A stretch of DNA of 19,714 nucleotides from Methylacidiphilum sp. GTDB lineage: Bacteria > Verrucomicrobiota > Verrucomicrobiia > CAIQCK01. The position numbers and the translations under genes were made by a program. Position 1 is the first letter of the stretch; every line of letters begins with the position of its first letter. The stretch covers positions 1 to 19,714 of the forward strand of contig DYDC01000013.1 in NCBI GenBank assembly GCA_020718125.1, in the 5' to 3' direction. The notes under the pieces are model-generated. The model was not told the DNA's origin and searched no databases. It was given only the letters and a program-made list of their open reading frames with translations. This document shows, one piece after another, positions 6,046-13,117 of this stretch.

Positions 6046-7506
6046 GTGTGTGGTTTTTGGATTTTTGTCCTCATGCACTTCTTCGGCAGCTTTGCCAATC
6101 CGTTGATCATGCCCAACAGCCCGACGGAGCGGGCGGCGGCGACGCCGTTGTGGAGGACAGGCATCCTCCTGCAGGTCATGTTGGTGATTTGGGTGGTGTT
6201 GCTGACGCGGATGGCGAACCGGCCGGAGTTGGGCGGCTGGGCGTTGCTGGTGTTGCTGCTCTCGTTCGTGCCGTATCTGTTCGCGGTGGCGCATGCCAGC
6301 CGCCTGCCGCCGCAGGTGGTGGTGCTGGGAATCGTCCTGTTCGCGATCTTCTTCCGGTTGACGGCGCTCTTCGCGCCCGCGGTGCTCTCCCACGACGTGG
6401 TTCGCAGCTTGTGGGAGGGGCGCGCGCAGACCTTTGGCTGCAATCCGTATCTGGTGACGCCCGCCTCGCCGAAGGCCGGGCGGCTCGCCCCGGAACTGCT
6501 CTCGCAGATCGCAGCCCCGGACATGCCCGCGACGGCTCCGCCGCTGGCCGAGATGATGTTTCGCGCCACGGCGGTGGTCTGGCCGCACGGGCCGGGCTTC
6601 CTCAAATTGGTGTTTGCAGGGCTGGACCTGGCGGTGGTGTGGGTGCTCATCCGCCTGTTGCGGTTGCGCACGCTGAGCGAAAGCAGCGTCCTCATCTACG
6701 CTTGGAATCCGCTGGTGGTGATGGAGTCTTCGACAAACGGCCACTGGGCGCCGCTGGGGGCGTTCCTGGCGCTGGTGACGATTTACCTCGCGACGCCGGC
6801 GGCGAGGAAACGATGGGCCGGGAGCTTCGAGCAGGCGGTGGCGTCGTTGAGCCTTGGTGGGGCGCTGATCGCGCACTATCTGGCCCTGCCGCTGGCGCTG
6901 CTGATGGCGCGTCAGATCAAGATGCGGTTCTGGTTCTTCACGGCGCTGGTGCTGGGCGTGTTCTGGCTGCCGTTCCACGACGCGGGCTGGCAACTGTTCG
7001 ACGGCGTGATTCGTTTGGGGGCCAACGAGCGGTTTCATCACAACTGCCTGTTGTTCGATGGCATTGCATGGCTCGCAACCGCGGCCGGGTTCGGCCCGGC
7101 CTGCCGCTGCGAATGGCTGGGTGTGGGCGCGCCGTTGTTGGCGGTGGCGGGGGCGTGGCTGCTGCTGTTTGCGGTGCTGCTGGCGCTGAGAACCGATCCA
7201 CTGCGGGCCCTTTACTGGCTGGGGGCCGCGTGGCTGCTCCTCAGTCCAGTCGTCGAGCCGTGGCACGTGGCGTGGCTCGTGCCGTTCCTGTGTTTCTTCA
7301 ACAACACAGGCTGGCTGCTGCTGAGCGCCAGCGTGTTGTTGAGCTACGTGCCGCGCCTGGTCGAGCTTCAGACCGGCGTGCGTGTCGAGTCGCTGGGATT
7401 GAGACTGGCGGAATACCTCCCCGCCTTGGCGCTGATGGCTTGGAGCGCGCTGGCCCCCTACGTCGTCCCCGCCCTCAAGCACGAGGTCAAACGCGGTAAG
7501 ATGTGA
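6046..7506 (+). CDS. Polytopic GT-C-like membrane glycosyltransferase
   Basis: The product of up to 486 residues is mostly hydrophobic helices. Conserved-looking loops match polyprenyl-phosphate-sugar transferases of the GT-C fold (GT87/DUF2029- or mannosyltransferase-like): LSHDVVRSLWEGRAQTFGCNPY (114-135, an HD pair and NPY), APPLAEM (164-170), YAWNPLVVMES..NGH (219-233), ANERFHHNCLLF (326-337) and LSPVVEPWHVAWLVP near 403-417. These enzymes move a sugar from a lipid carrier to an acceptor on the outer face of the membrane. Donor and acceptor are unknown. The start is uncertain: GTG 6046 gives the longest form, but ATG 6073 or ATG 6109 (MPNSPTERAA) are equally plausible, and none has a Shine-Dalgarno. 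It converges on the minus-strand ygbA-like gene with only 8 bases between stops. Confidence 0.75.
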   Translation: MCGFWIFVLMHFFGSFANPLIMPNSPTERAAATPLWRTGILLQVMLVIWVVLLTRMANRPELGGWALLVLLLSFVPYLFAVAHASRLPPQVVVLGIVLFAIFFRLTALFAPAVLSHDVVRSLWEGRAQTFGCNPYLVTPASPKAGRLAPELLSQIAAPDMPATAPPLAEMMFRATAVVWPHGPGFLKLVFAGLDLAVVWVLIRLLRLRTLSESSVLIYAWNPLVVMESSTNGHWAPLGAFLALVTIYLATPAARKRWAGSFEQAVASLSLGGALIAHYLALPLALLMARQIKMRFWFFTALVLGVFWLPFHDAGWQLFDGVIRLGANERFHHNCLLFDGIAWLATAAGFGPACRCEWLGVGAPLLAVAGAWLLLFAVLLALRTDPLRALYWLGAAWLLLSPVVEPWHVAWLVPFLCFFNNTGWLLLSASVLLSYVPRLVELQTGVRVESLGLRLAEYLPALALMAWSALAPYVVPALKHEVKRGKM

Positions 7507-7514
7507 CCAGATAA

Positions 7515-7847
7515 TCAGCACTGCGGGAGCGAGGGCGCTTTTCGGCGTCCGTCTATGACGTGGGCGAGGGCGAGGAAAGGATGGCGCAGGGGCATTCGCG
7601 GGCCGGCGTAGCGCATGACGACCTTGATTTGCTTGCGCGGGTCGGGGGCGTAGCAGTGGACGGGGCACTTGGCGCAGGTGGGTTTCTTCCCGCCGAACAC
7701 GCAGCGGTCGAGCCGGCGCTGGACGTAGTCCCGGAGGCCGTCGCATTGCGGGCAGAGGCTGCCTTGGGTCTTGTGATGGTCGCGGCAGTAGAGGCGGATC
7801 ATCGCCAGGACGGTGCGGCGTTCGCGGGTCAGGCGGCGGGAAAGCAT
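7515..7847 (-). CDS. YgbA-family (nitrous oxide-stimulated promoter) cysteine-rich protein
   Basis: This 110-residue protein matches the pattern of the YgbA family (PF11756, recalled): RTVLAMIRLYCRDHH (11-25), CPQC (32-35), RLDRCVFG (45-52), CAKCPVHCY (58-66) and MRYAGPRMPLRHP (78-90). The CxxC and CxxCPxxC clusters plus C21 and the HH pair look like a metal or Fe-S site. In E. coli the gene responds to nitrosative stress; molecular function is not settled. The start ATG 7847 lacks a Shine-Dalgarno. It lies 52 bases downstream of nadA on the same strand with no terminator seen between, so it probably shares the nadA transcript. That pairs it with an oxygen- and NO-sensitive Fe-S enzyme. Confidence 0.85.
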   Translation of the reverse strand: MLSRRLTRERRTVLAMIRLYCRDHHKTQGSLCPQCDGLRDYVQRRLDRCVFGGKKPTCAKCPVHCYAPDPRKQIKVVMRYAGPRMPLRHPFLALAHVIDGRRKAPSLPQC

Positions 7848-7899
7848 GGTGAATGGGGGCGGATGAGCGAATCTCGAATTGCCAGTTGCCAGCAGCTCA

Positions 7900-8835
7900 T
7901 CACGCGGCGCTGACTTCGAGCATGCGCTGGATGGGCCGAAGGGCGCGCTGGCAGATGTCGCGCGGGACCTCGATGCGGTTGGAGAGGTTCTGGAGGCAGT
8001 CGCGGAGCTTGTCGAGCGTGGCGAGTTTCATGAACCGGCACTCGTTGCGGCGGCAGTTGTCGGTGGCGGCGGGGACGAAGGTCTTGCCGGGGCATTCCTT
8101 GTGGAGGCGGTGCAGCATGCCGACCTCGGTGGCGATGATGAACGCCGGGGCGGGATTCTCGCGGCAGAACTTGACCATCTTCTCGGTGGAGCAGACCTCG
8201 TCGGCGAGCTGGCGGACGGGGCCGATGCATTCCGGGTGCGCGACGAGGAGCGCGCCGGGATGGTCGCGTTTCATCTTATAGATGGAGTCGTGGGTCCACT
8301 GGACGTGGACGTAACAGGAGCCGGGCCAGAGGTCCATCTTGCGGCCGGTTTTCTGCATGACCCACTGGCCAAGGTTCTGGTCGGGACAAAAGAGGATGGG
8401 TTGGTCGGCCGGGATGCTCTGGACGATCTTGACGGCGTTGCCGGAGGTGCAGATGACGTCGCTGAGGGTTTTGACGCCGGCGGAGCAGTTGATGTAGCTG
8501 ACCACGGCGTGCCGCGGGTGTCGTCGTCTCCACGCGGCGAGGGCGTCGGCGTTGCACGAGTCGGCCAGCGAACAGCCCGCGTCGAGGTCGGGCATGATGA
8601 CGGTCTTGCCGGGGTTGAGGATCTTGGCGGTCTCGGCCATGAAATGGACGCCGCAGAAGGCGATGACTTCGGAGTCGGTCTTCGCAGCTTGCTGGGAGAG
8701 GCCGAGGGAGTCGCCGACGAAGTCCGCCACGTCCTGAATCTCAGGCGCCTGGTAGTTGTGCGCGAGGATGACGGCGCGGCGCTGGCGTTTCAGTTCCAGC
8801 ACTTCATCCCGCAATGTTGCGGCCAGTGCAACCAT
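7900..8835 (-). CDS. nadA: Quinolinate synthase NadA
   Basis: NadA condenses iminoaspartate with dihydroxyacetone phosphate to quinolinate in de novo NAD synthesis, using a [4Fe-4S] cluster. The 311-residue chain has AVILAHNYQAPEIQDVAD (21-38), GDSLGLS (41-47), FCGVHFMAETAKIL (60-73) and PDLDAGCSLADSC (82-94). Likely cluster cysteines are C88, C174 (PGSCYVH) and C266 (CRRNEC); C202 in HPEC and C261 are other conserved-type cysteines. The length fits the short NadA class. No nadB or nadC is in the window. A strong promoter lies just upstream, with the predicted transcript starting within a few bases of ATG 8835. The ygbA-like gene follows 52 bases downstream. Confidence 0.97.
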   Translation of the reverse strand: MVALAATLRDEVLELKRQRRAVILAHNYQAPEIQDVADFVGDSLGLSQQAAKTDSEVIAFCGVHFMAETAKILNPGKTVIMPDLDAGCSLADSCNADALAAWRRRHPRHAVVSYINCSAGVKTLSDVICTSGNAVKIVQSIPADQPILFCPDQNLGQWVMQKTGRKMDLWPGSCYVHVQWTHDSIYKMKRDHPGALLVAHPECIGPVRQLADEVCSTEKMVKFCRENPAPAFIIATEVGMLHRLHKECPGKTFVPAATDNCRRNECRFMKLATLDKLRDCLQNLSNRIEVPRDICQRALRPIQRMLEVSAA

Positions 8836-8844
8836 GACAGTCTT

Positions 8845-8873
8845 TCTTTAGAGGAGAACGGCGGTGGTGTCAA
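8845..8873 (-). promoter_or_regulatory. Near-consensus sigma70-like promoter of nadA
   Basis: On the minus strand TTGACA (8873-8868) and TAAAGA (8850-8845) are 17 bases apart. The -10 box ends only 9 bases before the nadA ATG, so the transcript should start 0-4 bases from the start codon, giving a leaderless or nearly leaderless mRNA. Confidence 0.65.
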
Positions 8874-8883
8874 ACGGCGCCGT
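8874..8883. promoter_or_regulatory. Perfect 10-bp palindrome between divergent promoters
   Basis: ACGGCGCCGT sits directly next to the nadA -35 box and 8 bases from the purA -35 box. It could be an operator acting on one or both promoters. The palindrome is certain; a regulator-binding role is inference, since short GC palindromes are common at this base composition. Confidence 0.3.
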
Positions 8884-8891
8884 CTTTCCCG

Positions 8892-8920
8892 TTGACGCGG
8901 TTTGCGGGGGCTTGTTAGTG
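8892..8920 (+). promoter_or_regulatory. Sigma70-like promoter of purA
   Basis: TTGACG (8892-8897) and TTAGTG (8915-8920) are 17 bases apart. The start would be near 8927, giving a leader of about 147 nucleotides before purA and possibly driving the whole downstream uppS-ispG run. Confidence 0.5.
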
Positions 8921-8995
8921 TCCGCGGGCAACTGAGAGAAGGGTTGCTCCGAGCTGTTTGGGTCGGGGCTTTTTCTTTGGCCCGTGGCCGGATGA

Positions 8996-9039
8996 ATCAC
9001 CGCGGATGGTGATGCCGGACGTCCAGCGGTCAGAGACCG
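8996..9039 (+). promoter_or_regulatory. Hairpins in the purA leader, one resembling a dispersed repeat
   Basis: ATCACC (8996-9001) pairs with GGTGAT (9008-9013) around a 6-base loop, flanked by CCGG on both sides. GGACGTCC (9017-9024) is a palindrome. CGGTC-AGA-GACCG (9027-9039) is a 5-bp stem. The last one, with its CAGAGACCG...CTACAG wording, looks to me like a short intergenic repeat common in Verrucomicrobia; this is from memory. No riboswitch class was recognised. Confidence 0.35.
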
Positions 9040-9073
9040 TCGCTACAGTTCTCAATCAAGGTTCCAGACGATT

Positions 9074-10357
9074 ATGCCAACGACAATTCTGGTGGGCGCC
9101 CAGTGGGGCGATGAAGGGAAGGGAAAGATCATTGACGTGCTGATGGACCGGCACGACGTGGTGGTGCGTTACGCGGGCGGCAACAACGCCGGCCACACGG
9201 TGAAGATCGGCGAGGAAAAGTTTGTGTTGCACCTGATTCCCTCGGGCATCCTGCGGCCCGGCAAGGTCTGCGTGATCGGCAACGGGGTGGTGGTGGATCC
9301 GATCGCGCTGGTGACGGAACTGGACGGCCTGCTCAAGCAGGGCATCGCAGTCAATCGGGGTTTGGGCGCCAAGCTGCTGTTGTCGGAGACGGCGCACATG
9401 GTCATGCCCTATCACCGGTTGCTGGACGAACACCGCGAGATCCAGAAGGGCAAACGGAAAATCGGCACGACCAAGCGCGGCATCGGGCCGGCCTATGGCG
9501 ACAAGGCGGCCCGCACGGGGCTGCGGGTGATTGACCTGTTGAAGCCGGAGCGGTTCGCCGAGAAGCTTCGGATGAGGATTCGCGAGAACAATGAAATCCT
9601 GCGGACGTTCGGCGTGATGCCGCTGTCGTGCGCGAAGATTCTCAAGGAATACCTGGCGGCGGGCAAGCGGCTGCGGTCGTTCATCGCGAACACGGTGGTC
9701 TATCTGCACGAGGCGATCAAGGCCGGCAAGAATGTGCTGTTCGAGGGCGCACAGGGGACGTTCCTGGACATTGACCACGGCACGTATCCCTACGTCACCT
9801 CGTCGAACACGACCGCCGGGGGCGCATGCACCGGTTCAGGCATGCCACCGAACAAGGTGGACAAGGTGGTGGGCGTGTTGAAGGCCTACACGACGCGCGT
9901 GGGCGGGGGGCCGTTGCCGACGGAGAACCAGATGCTCGGCGACCTGTTGCACGGGCTGGGGCGCGAGTTTGGCGCCACGACCGGCCGGCCGCGGCGGATC
10001 GGGTGGTTCGACGCGGTGGCCACGCGCTACGCGGCGATGGTGAATGGCATTGACGATCTGGCGGTGACGAATCTCGACGGACTGGACACGCTGGAGCATA
10101 TCCGCGTGTGTGTCGCCTACAAGGCCGACGGCAAGACCCATGAAGTCCTGCCGAACGATCCAGACGTCCTGGCGCGCTGCAAGCCGGTTTATGAGGAGTG
10201 CGAAGGCTGGAACACGGACTTGTCGGCGGCCAAGACTTGGGACGATTTGCCAAAGAAGGCGCGGAATTATCTGCGGAAGATCGCCGCGTTGACCGGCGCG
10301 AAGCTGGGCATGGCCTCGGTCGGCCCGCGGCGCGAACAAACGATTTGTGTCAGATAA
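9074..10357 (+). CDS. purA: Adenylosuccinate synthetase PurA
   Basis: PurA joins IMP and aspartate at the expense of GTP, the first committed step to AMP. The N-terminal P-loop-like GDEGKGK is at 12-18 with catalytic D13, and H41 in NAGHT (38-42). Also visible are the EGAQGTFLDIDHGTYPYVTS block near 223-242 and the GATTGRPRRIGWFD loop near 300-313. The length of 427 residues is full and there are no frame problems. The start lacks a clear Shine-Dalgarno (AAGG lies 12 bases upstream), but MPTTILVGAQWGDEG is the canonical beginning. It has its own promoter and a leader of about 147 bases with hairpins, and uppS follows after 18 bases. Its purine role is metabolically separate from the genes after it. 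Confidence 0.98.
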   Translation: MPTTILVGAQWGDEGKGKIIDVLMDRHDVVVRYAGGNNAGHTVKIGEEKFVLHLIPSGILRPGKVCVIGNGVVVDPIALVTELDGLLKQGIAVNRGLGAKLLLSETAHMVMPYHRLLDEHREIQKGKRKIGTTKRGIGPAYGDKAARTGLRVIDLLKPERFAEKLRMRIRENNEILRTFGVMPLSCAKILKEYLAAGKRLRSFIANTVVYLHEAIKAGKNVLFEGAQGTFLDIDHGTYPYVTSSNTTAGGACTGSGMPPNKVDKVVGVLKAYTTRVGGGPLPTENQMLGDLLHGLGREFGATTGRPRRIGWFDAVATRYAAMVNGIDDLAVTNLDGLDTLEHIRVCVAYKADGKTHEVLPNDPDVLARCKPVYEECEGWNTDLSAAKTWDDLPKKARNYLRKIAALTGAKLGMASVGPRREQTICVR

Positions 10358-10375
10358 CCCCTCCACGGCATTGCC

Positions 10376-11095
10376 ATGAGTGGCAGCGAGAACATTCCAC
10401 GCCACGTCGCGATCATCATGGACGGCAACGGGCGCTGGGCGCGCGAGCGCGGCCTGCCGCGCGTCGAGGGGCATCGCGCGGGCGCGGAGAGTGTGCGGAC
10501 CATTGTGCGGGCGGCGGGGGAGGTGAGCGTCGAGTTCCTCACGCTGTATGCGTTTTCCATTGAGAACTGGATACGGCCGCGCAGCGAAACCTCGGCTTTG
10601 ATGAAGCTGCTGTCCCTTTACCTCCGCAACGAGGTCCGCGAGTTGAACAAGAACAATGTGCGGCTCGAAGCCATCGGGCGGCTGGGAGACCTGCCCGAAA
10701 CGGCGCAGCGCGAGATGGACGCGGCGCGACGGGCAACGGCGAACAATACGGGGCTGACGCTCATCCTTGCGCTGAGCTATGGCGCGCGCGCGGAAATTGT
10801 GGATGCTGTCCGTTCCATCACGGCGGATGCGCAGGCGGGCGTCGTGAAGCCGGAGCAGGTGGACGAGGCGCTGTTGTCGTCGCGGCTCTACACGGCGCGG
10901 TATCCGGACCCGGATTTGTTGATTCGCACGAGCGGCGAGATGCGGTTGAGCAACTTCCTGCTGTGGCAGATGTCCTACGCGGAGATGTGGATCACGCCGA
11001 CCCTGTGGCCGGATTTCCGCAAGCCGGAGTTCCTGAAGGCCATCGAGGAATACGGGAAACGACAACGCCGCTTCGGCGGGGTGGAGCCGGCCTGA
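10376..11095 (+). CDS. uppS: Isoprenyl transferase (undecaprenyl diphosphate synthase-like)
   Basis: This cis-prenyltransferase adds isopentenyl diphosphate units to farnesyl diphosphate to make the polyprenyl diphosphate carrier for peptidoglycan and glycan assembly. HVAIIMDGNGRWA (10-22) holds catalytic D16 and the diphosphate-binding GNGR. GHRAG is at 32-36, FSIENWIRP at 60-68, and the C-terminal IRTSGEMRLSNFLLWQ near 183-198 carries R184, R190 and S192. The length of 239 residues is usual. There is no Shine-Dalgarno. The stop is followed one base later by the cdsA start, the classic uppS-cdsA arrangement. Product chain length cannot be read from sequence. Confidence 0.97.
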   Translation: MSGSENIPRHVAIIMDGNGRWARERGLPRVEGHRAGAESVRTIVRAAGEVSVEFLTLYAFSIENWIRPRSETSALMKLLSLYLRNEVRELNKNNVRLEAIGRLGDLPETAQREMDAARRATANNTGLTLILALSYGARAEIVDAVRSITADAQAGVVKPEQVDEALLSSRLYTARYPDPDLLIRTSGEMRLSNFLLWQMSYAEMWITPTLWPDFRKPEFLKAIEEYGKRQRRFGGVEPA

Positions 11096-11096
11096 C

Positions 11097-11978
11097 ATGT
11101 TCGCGCAACGACTCCTGAGCACGGTGGTGATGTGGAGCGTGGTGCTCGGCTTGGTGTTCCTCGCGCCGCCGTTTTGCAGTTGGGGGCTGCTGGCGTTGCT
11201 GGGGTCGCTGGCGCTGTGGGAGCTTTACACCATCATCGAGAAGGCGAACCTGCGCGTGCTGAAACTGTGGGGCATCACCGCGGGTTTCGTGTTGCTGACG
11301 GGGAGCTGGTTTTTCTTCAAGCATGGCGTCGTGTCGGCGAAGTCGCACGGGTTCGAGGCGGCGGTGTTGTCGCTGGCGGTGGGGGGGGCGTTTGTGTGGA
11401 CGCTGACGCAGAAGGATAACCCAAAGCCGATCGAGACGATGGCAGCGACGATCTTCGGTGTGGTGTATGTGAGCTGGCTGTTCAACTTCATCACAAAAAT
11501 TCATTACATCCATCCCGCTGAAATGCTGGAGTGCGGCCATCGGTTGTTCTGCGGCAAATACGCCGTGCTTTATTTGGTATTGGTGACCAAGTTCAGCGAC
11601 GCGGGCGCCTATGTCACGGGCAGACTCTTGGGACGGCACAAGCTGATTCCCCGCGTCAGCCCCGGCAAGACGTGGGAGGGGACGGTTGGCGGCGTGGTGG
11701 TGGCGGCGCTGGCTGGGTGGGGGACATTCTTCTTGTTCCGTGAATCGCTGGAACAGTTGGGCATGACGGCCATGCACTCGCTGGTGGTGGGCGCGCTGCT
11801 GGGCGTGGTGGGAATCGTGGGCGATCTCGCCGAGTCGCTGATCAAGCGCGAGGCTGGCGTAAAGGACTCCGGCAGTTGGCTGCCGGGCATCGGCGGCATG
11901 CTGGACTTGATTGACAGCTTGCTCTTTACAGCACCCGCCCTTTACGCTTACCTGCGGTTGATTTTACGCTCTTCATGA
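11097..11978 (+). CDS. cdsA: Phosphatidate cytidylyltransferase CdsA
   Basis: CdsA makes CDP-diacylglycerol from CTP and phosphatidate in the inner membrane, the branch point for phospholipid synthesis. Several hydrophobic helices cover residues 8-130. FSDAGAYVTGRLLGRHKLIPRVSPGKTWEG lies near 166-195. The family signature is at 248-280: K250 R251, K256 D257 and D270...D273. It reads PGIGGMLDLIDS where enterobacterial enzymes have PGHGG..DR.DS; I recall similar forms in planctomycete-like CdsA, so this looks like lineage variation rather than loss. The length of 293 residues is normal. GGAG lies 10 bases before the ATG. Its stop overlaps the dxr start by 4 bases (ATGA). Confidence 0.95.
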   Translation: MFAQRLLSTVVMWSVVLGLVFLAPPFCSWGLLALLGSLALWELYTIIEKANLRVLKLWGITAGFVLLTGSWFFFKHGVVSAKSHGFEAAVLSLAVGGAFVWTLTQKDNPKPIETMAATIFGVVYVSWLFNFITKIHYIHPAEMLECGHRLFCGKYAVLYLVLVTKFSDAGAYVTGRLLGRHKLIPRVSPGKTWEGTVGGVVVAALAGWGTFFLFRESLEQLGMTAMHSLVVGALLGVVGIVGDLAESLIKREAGVKDSGSWLPGIGGMLDLIDSLLFTAPALYAYLRLILRSS

Positions 11979-13117
11979 AAAACGTGGTCTTACTCGGTTG
12001 CACTGGCTCGATTGGCCAGAGCACGCTCAAGGTTGCCGCCGACCTGCGCGGCCAGATGCGCTTGGTGGGGTTGGCGGCGCGTTCCAGCGTGGAAGCGCTG
12101 GAACGGCAGACCCATGAGTGGAAGCCGAAGGCCGTGGCGATTTACGATGACAAATACCACGGGACGTTGAAAGGCCGGCTTCCTTCCGGCGTGAAGTGCC
12201 ATACGGGGCTGGATGGCTTGGTGGAACTGGCCACGATGCCGGAAGCGGACATCGTCCTGGTGGCGATCGTGGGCACAGCCGGCTTGCAGCCCGCCTTGGC
12301 GGCGATCCGGGCGGGCAAGACGCTGGCGATTGCCTCGAAGGAAATCCTCGTGATGGCGGGGGAGATCGTCATGCGCGAGGCGCGGAAGCATGGCGTGAAG
12401 GTGCTGCCGGTGGACAGCGAGCACAGCGCGATTTTCCAATGTCTCGAAGGCCGCCATCCTGAGGATGTGCGGCGGTTGCTGCTGACGGCCTCCGGCGGGC
12501 CGTTCCGCAAGAAGACGAAAGCGGAACTGGCGGATGTGACCGCCGCCGACGCGCTGCGGCATCCGACGTGGAACATGGGCAGCAAGATCACCATTGATTC
12601 CGCGACGCTCTTCAACAAGGGCCTGGAGATGATCGAGGCGCGGTGGCTGTTCGGGTTGGGGATGGACCGCGTGGGCGTGGTGGTGCACCCGCAGAGCATC
12701 GTGCATTCGATGGTGGAGTTTGTGGACGGGTCGGTGCTGGCGCAGCTCAGCGCGCCCGACATGCGCTACCCGATCCAATACGTCATCACCCATCCGCGCC
12801 GGCAGTCGAACACGATCCCATTCACGGATTTCACGAAACTGCCACCGTTGACGTTCGAGACGCCGGATGCCGACAAGTTTCCCGCGCTGCGCCTCGCCCG
12901 CGAGGCCGGCACCACCGGCGGCACCATGCCGGCCGTGATGAACGCCGCGAACGAAGTGGCTGTCCCAGCTTTTATGAATGGAAAAATACGGTTCCCCCGG
13001 ATTTGGGAGACGGTTGAGAAGGTCATGAGCCGCCACCAGACGGTCCACGCGCGGACGCTGGAGCCGATCATCGAAGCGGACCGCTGGGCGCGAGAGGAGG
13101 CGGCCCGGCTGTGCTAG
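11975..13117 (+). CDS. dxr: 1-deoxy-D-xylulose 5-phosphate reductoisomerase
   Basis: Dxr (IspC) converts deoxyxylulose phosphate to methylerythritol phosphate with NADPH, the committed step of the MEP isoprenoid pathway. GCTGSIG (8-14) is the NADPH loop. IASKEILV (118-125) matches the substrate/cofactor block, usually A-N-K-E, here A-S-K-E. D147 and E149 in LPVDSEHSAIFQ, with N214, K215 and E218 in FNKGLEMIEA, bind metal and substrate. The length of 380 residues is typical. It starts within the cdsA stop and ends 7 bases inside rseP, so translation is probably coupled. IspG, a later enzyme of the same pathway, is encoded downstream. Confidence 0.98.
   Translation: MKNVVLLGCTGSIGQSTLKVAADLRGQMRLVGLAARSSVEALERQTHEWKPKAVAIYDDKYHGTLKGRLPSGVKCHTGLDGLVELATMPEADIVLVAIVGTAGLQPALAAIRAGKTLAIASKEILVMAGEIVMREARKHGVKVLPVDSEHSAIFQCLEGRHPEDVRRLLLTASGGPFRKKTKAELADVTAADALRHPTWNMGSKITIDSATLFNKGLEMIEARWLFGLGMDRVGVVVHPQSIVHSMVEFVDGSVLAQLSAPDMRYPIQYVITHPRRQSNTIPFTDFTKLPPLTFETPDADKFPALRLAREAGTTGGTMPAVMNAANEVAVPAFMNGKIRFPRIWETVEKVMSRHQTVHARTLEPIIEADRWAREEAARLC
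13095..13100 (+). promoter_or_regulatory. Strong ribosome binding site for rseP
   Basis: AGGAGG lies 10 bases before GTG 13111, inside the dxr coding region. It decides the GTG start and stands out because nearly all other genes here lack such a site. Confidence 0.7.

Noticed and set aside
7528..7542. Possible intrinsic terminator AGCG-AGGG-CGCT-TTT after the GT-C gene
   Set aside because: Only a 4-bp stem and three T residues, and it lies within the 3' end of the ygbA-like gene; too weak to call.
7879..8895. Plus-strand open frame opposite nadA
   Set aside because: It is longer than nadA but acidic and Gly/Val-rich, typical of an antisense shadow; nadA motifs and cluster cysteines are on the other strand.
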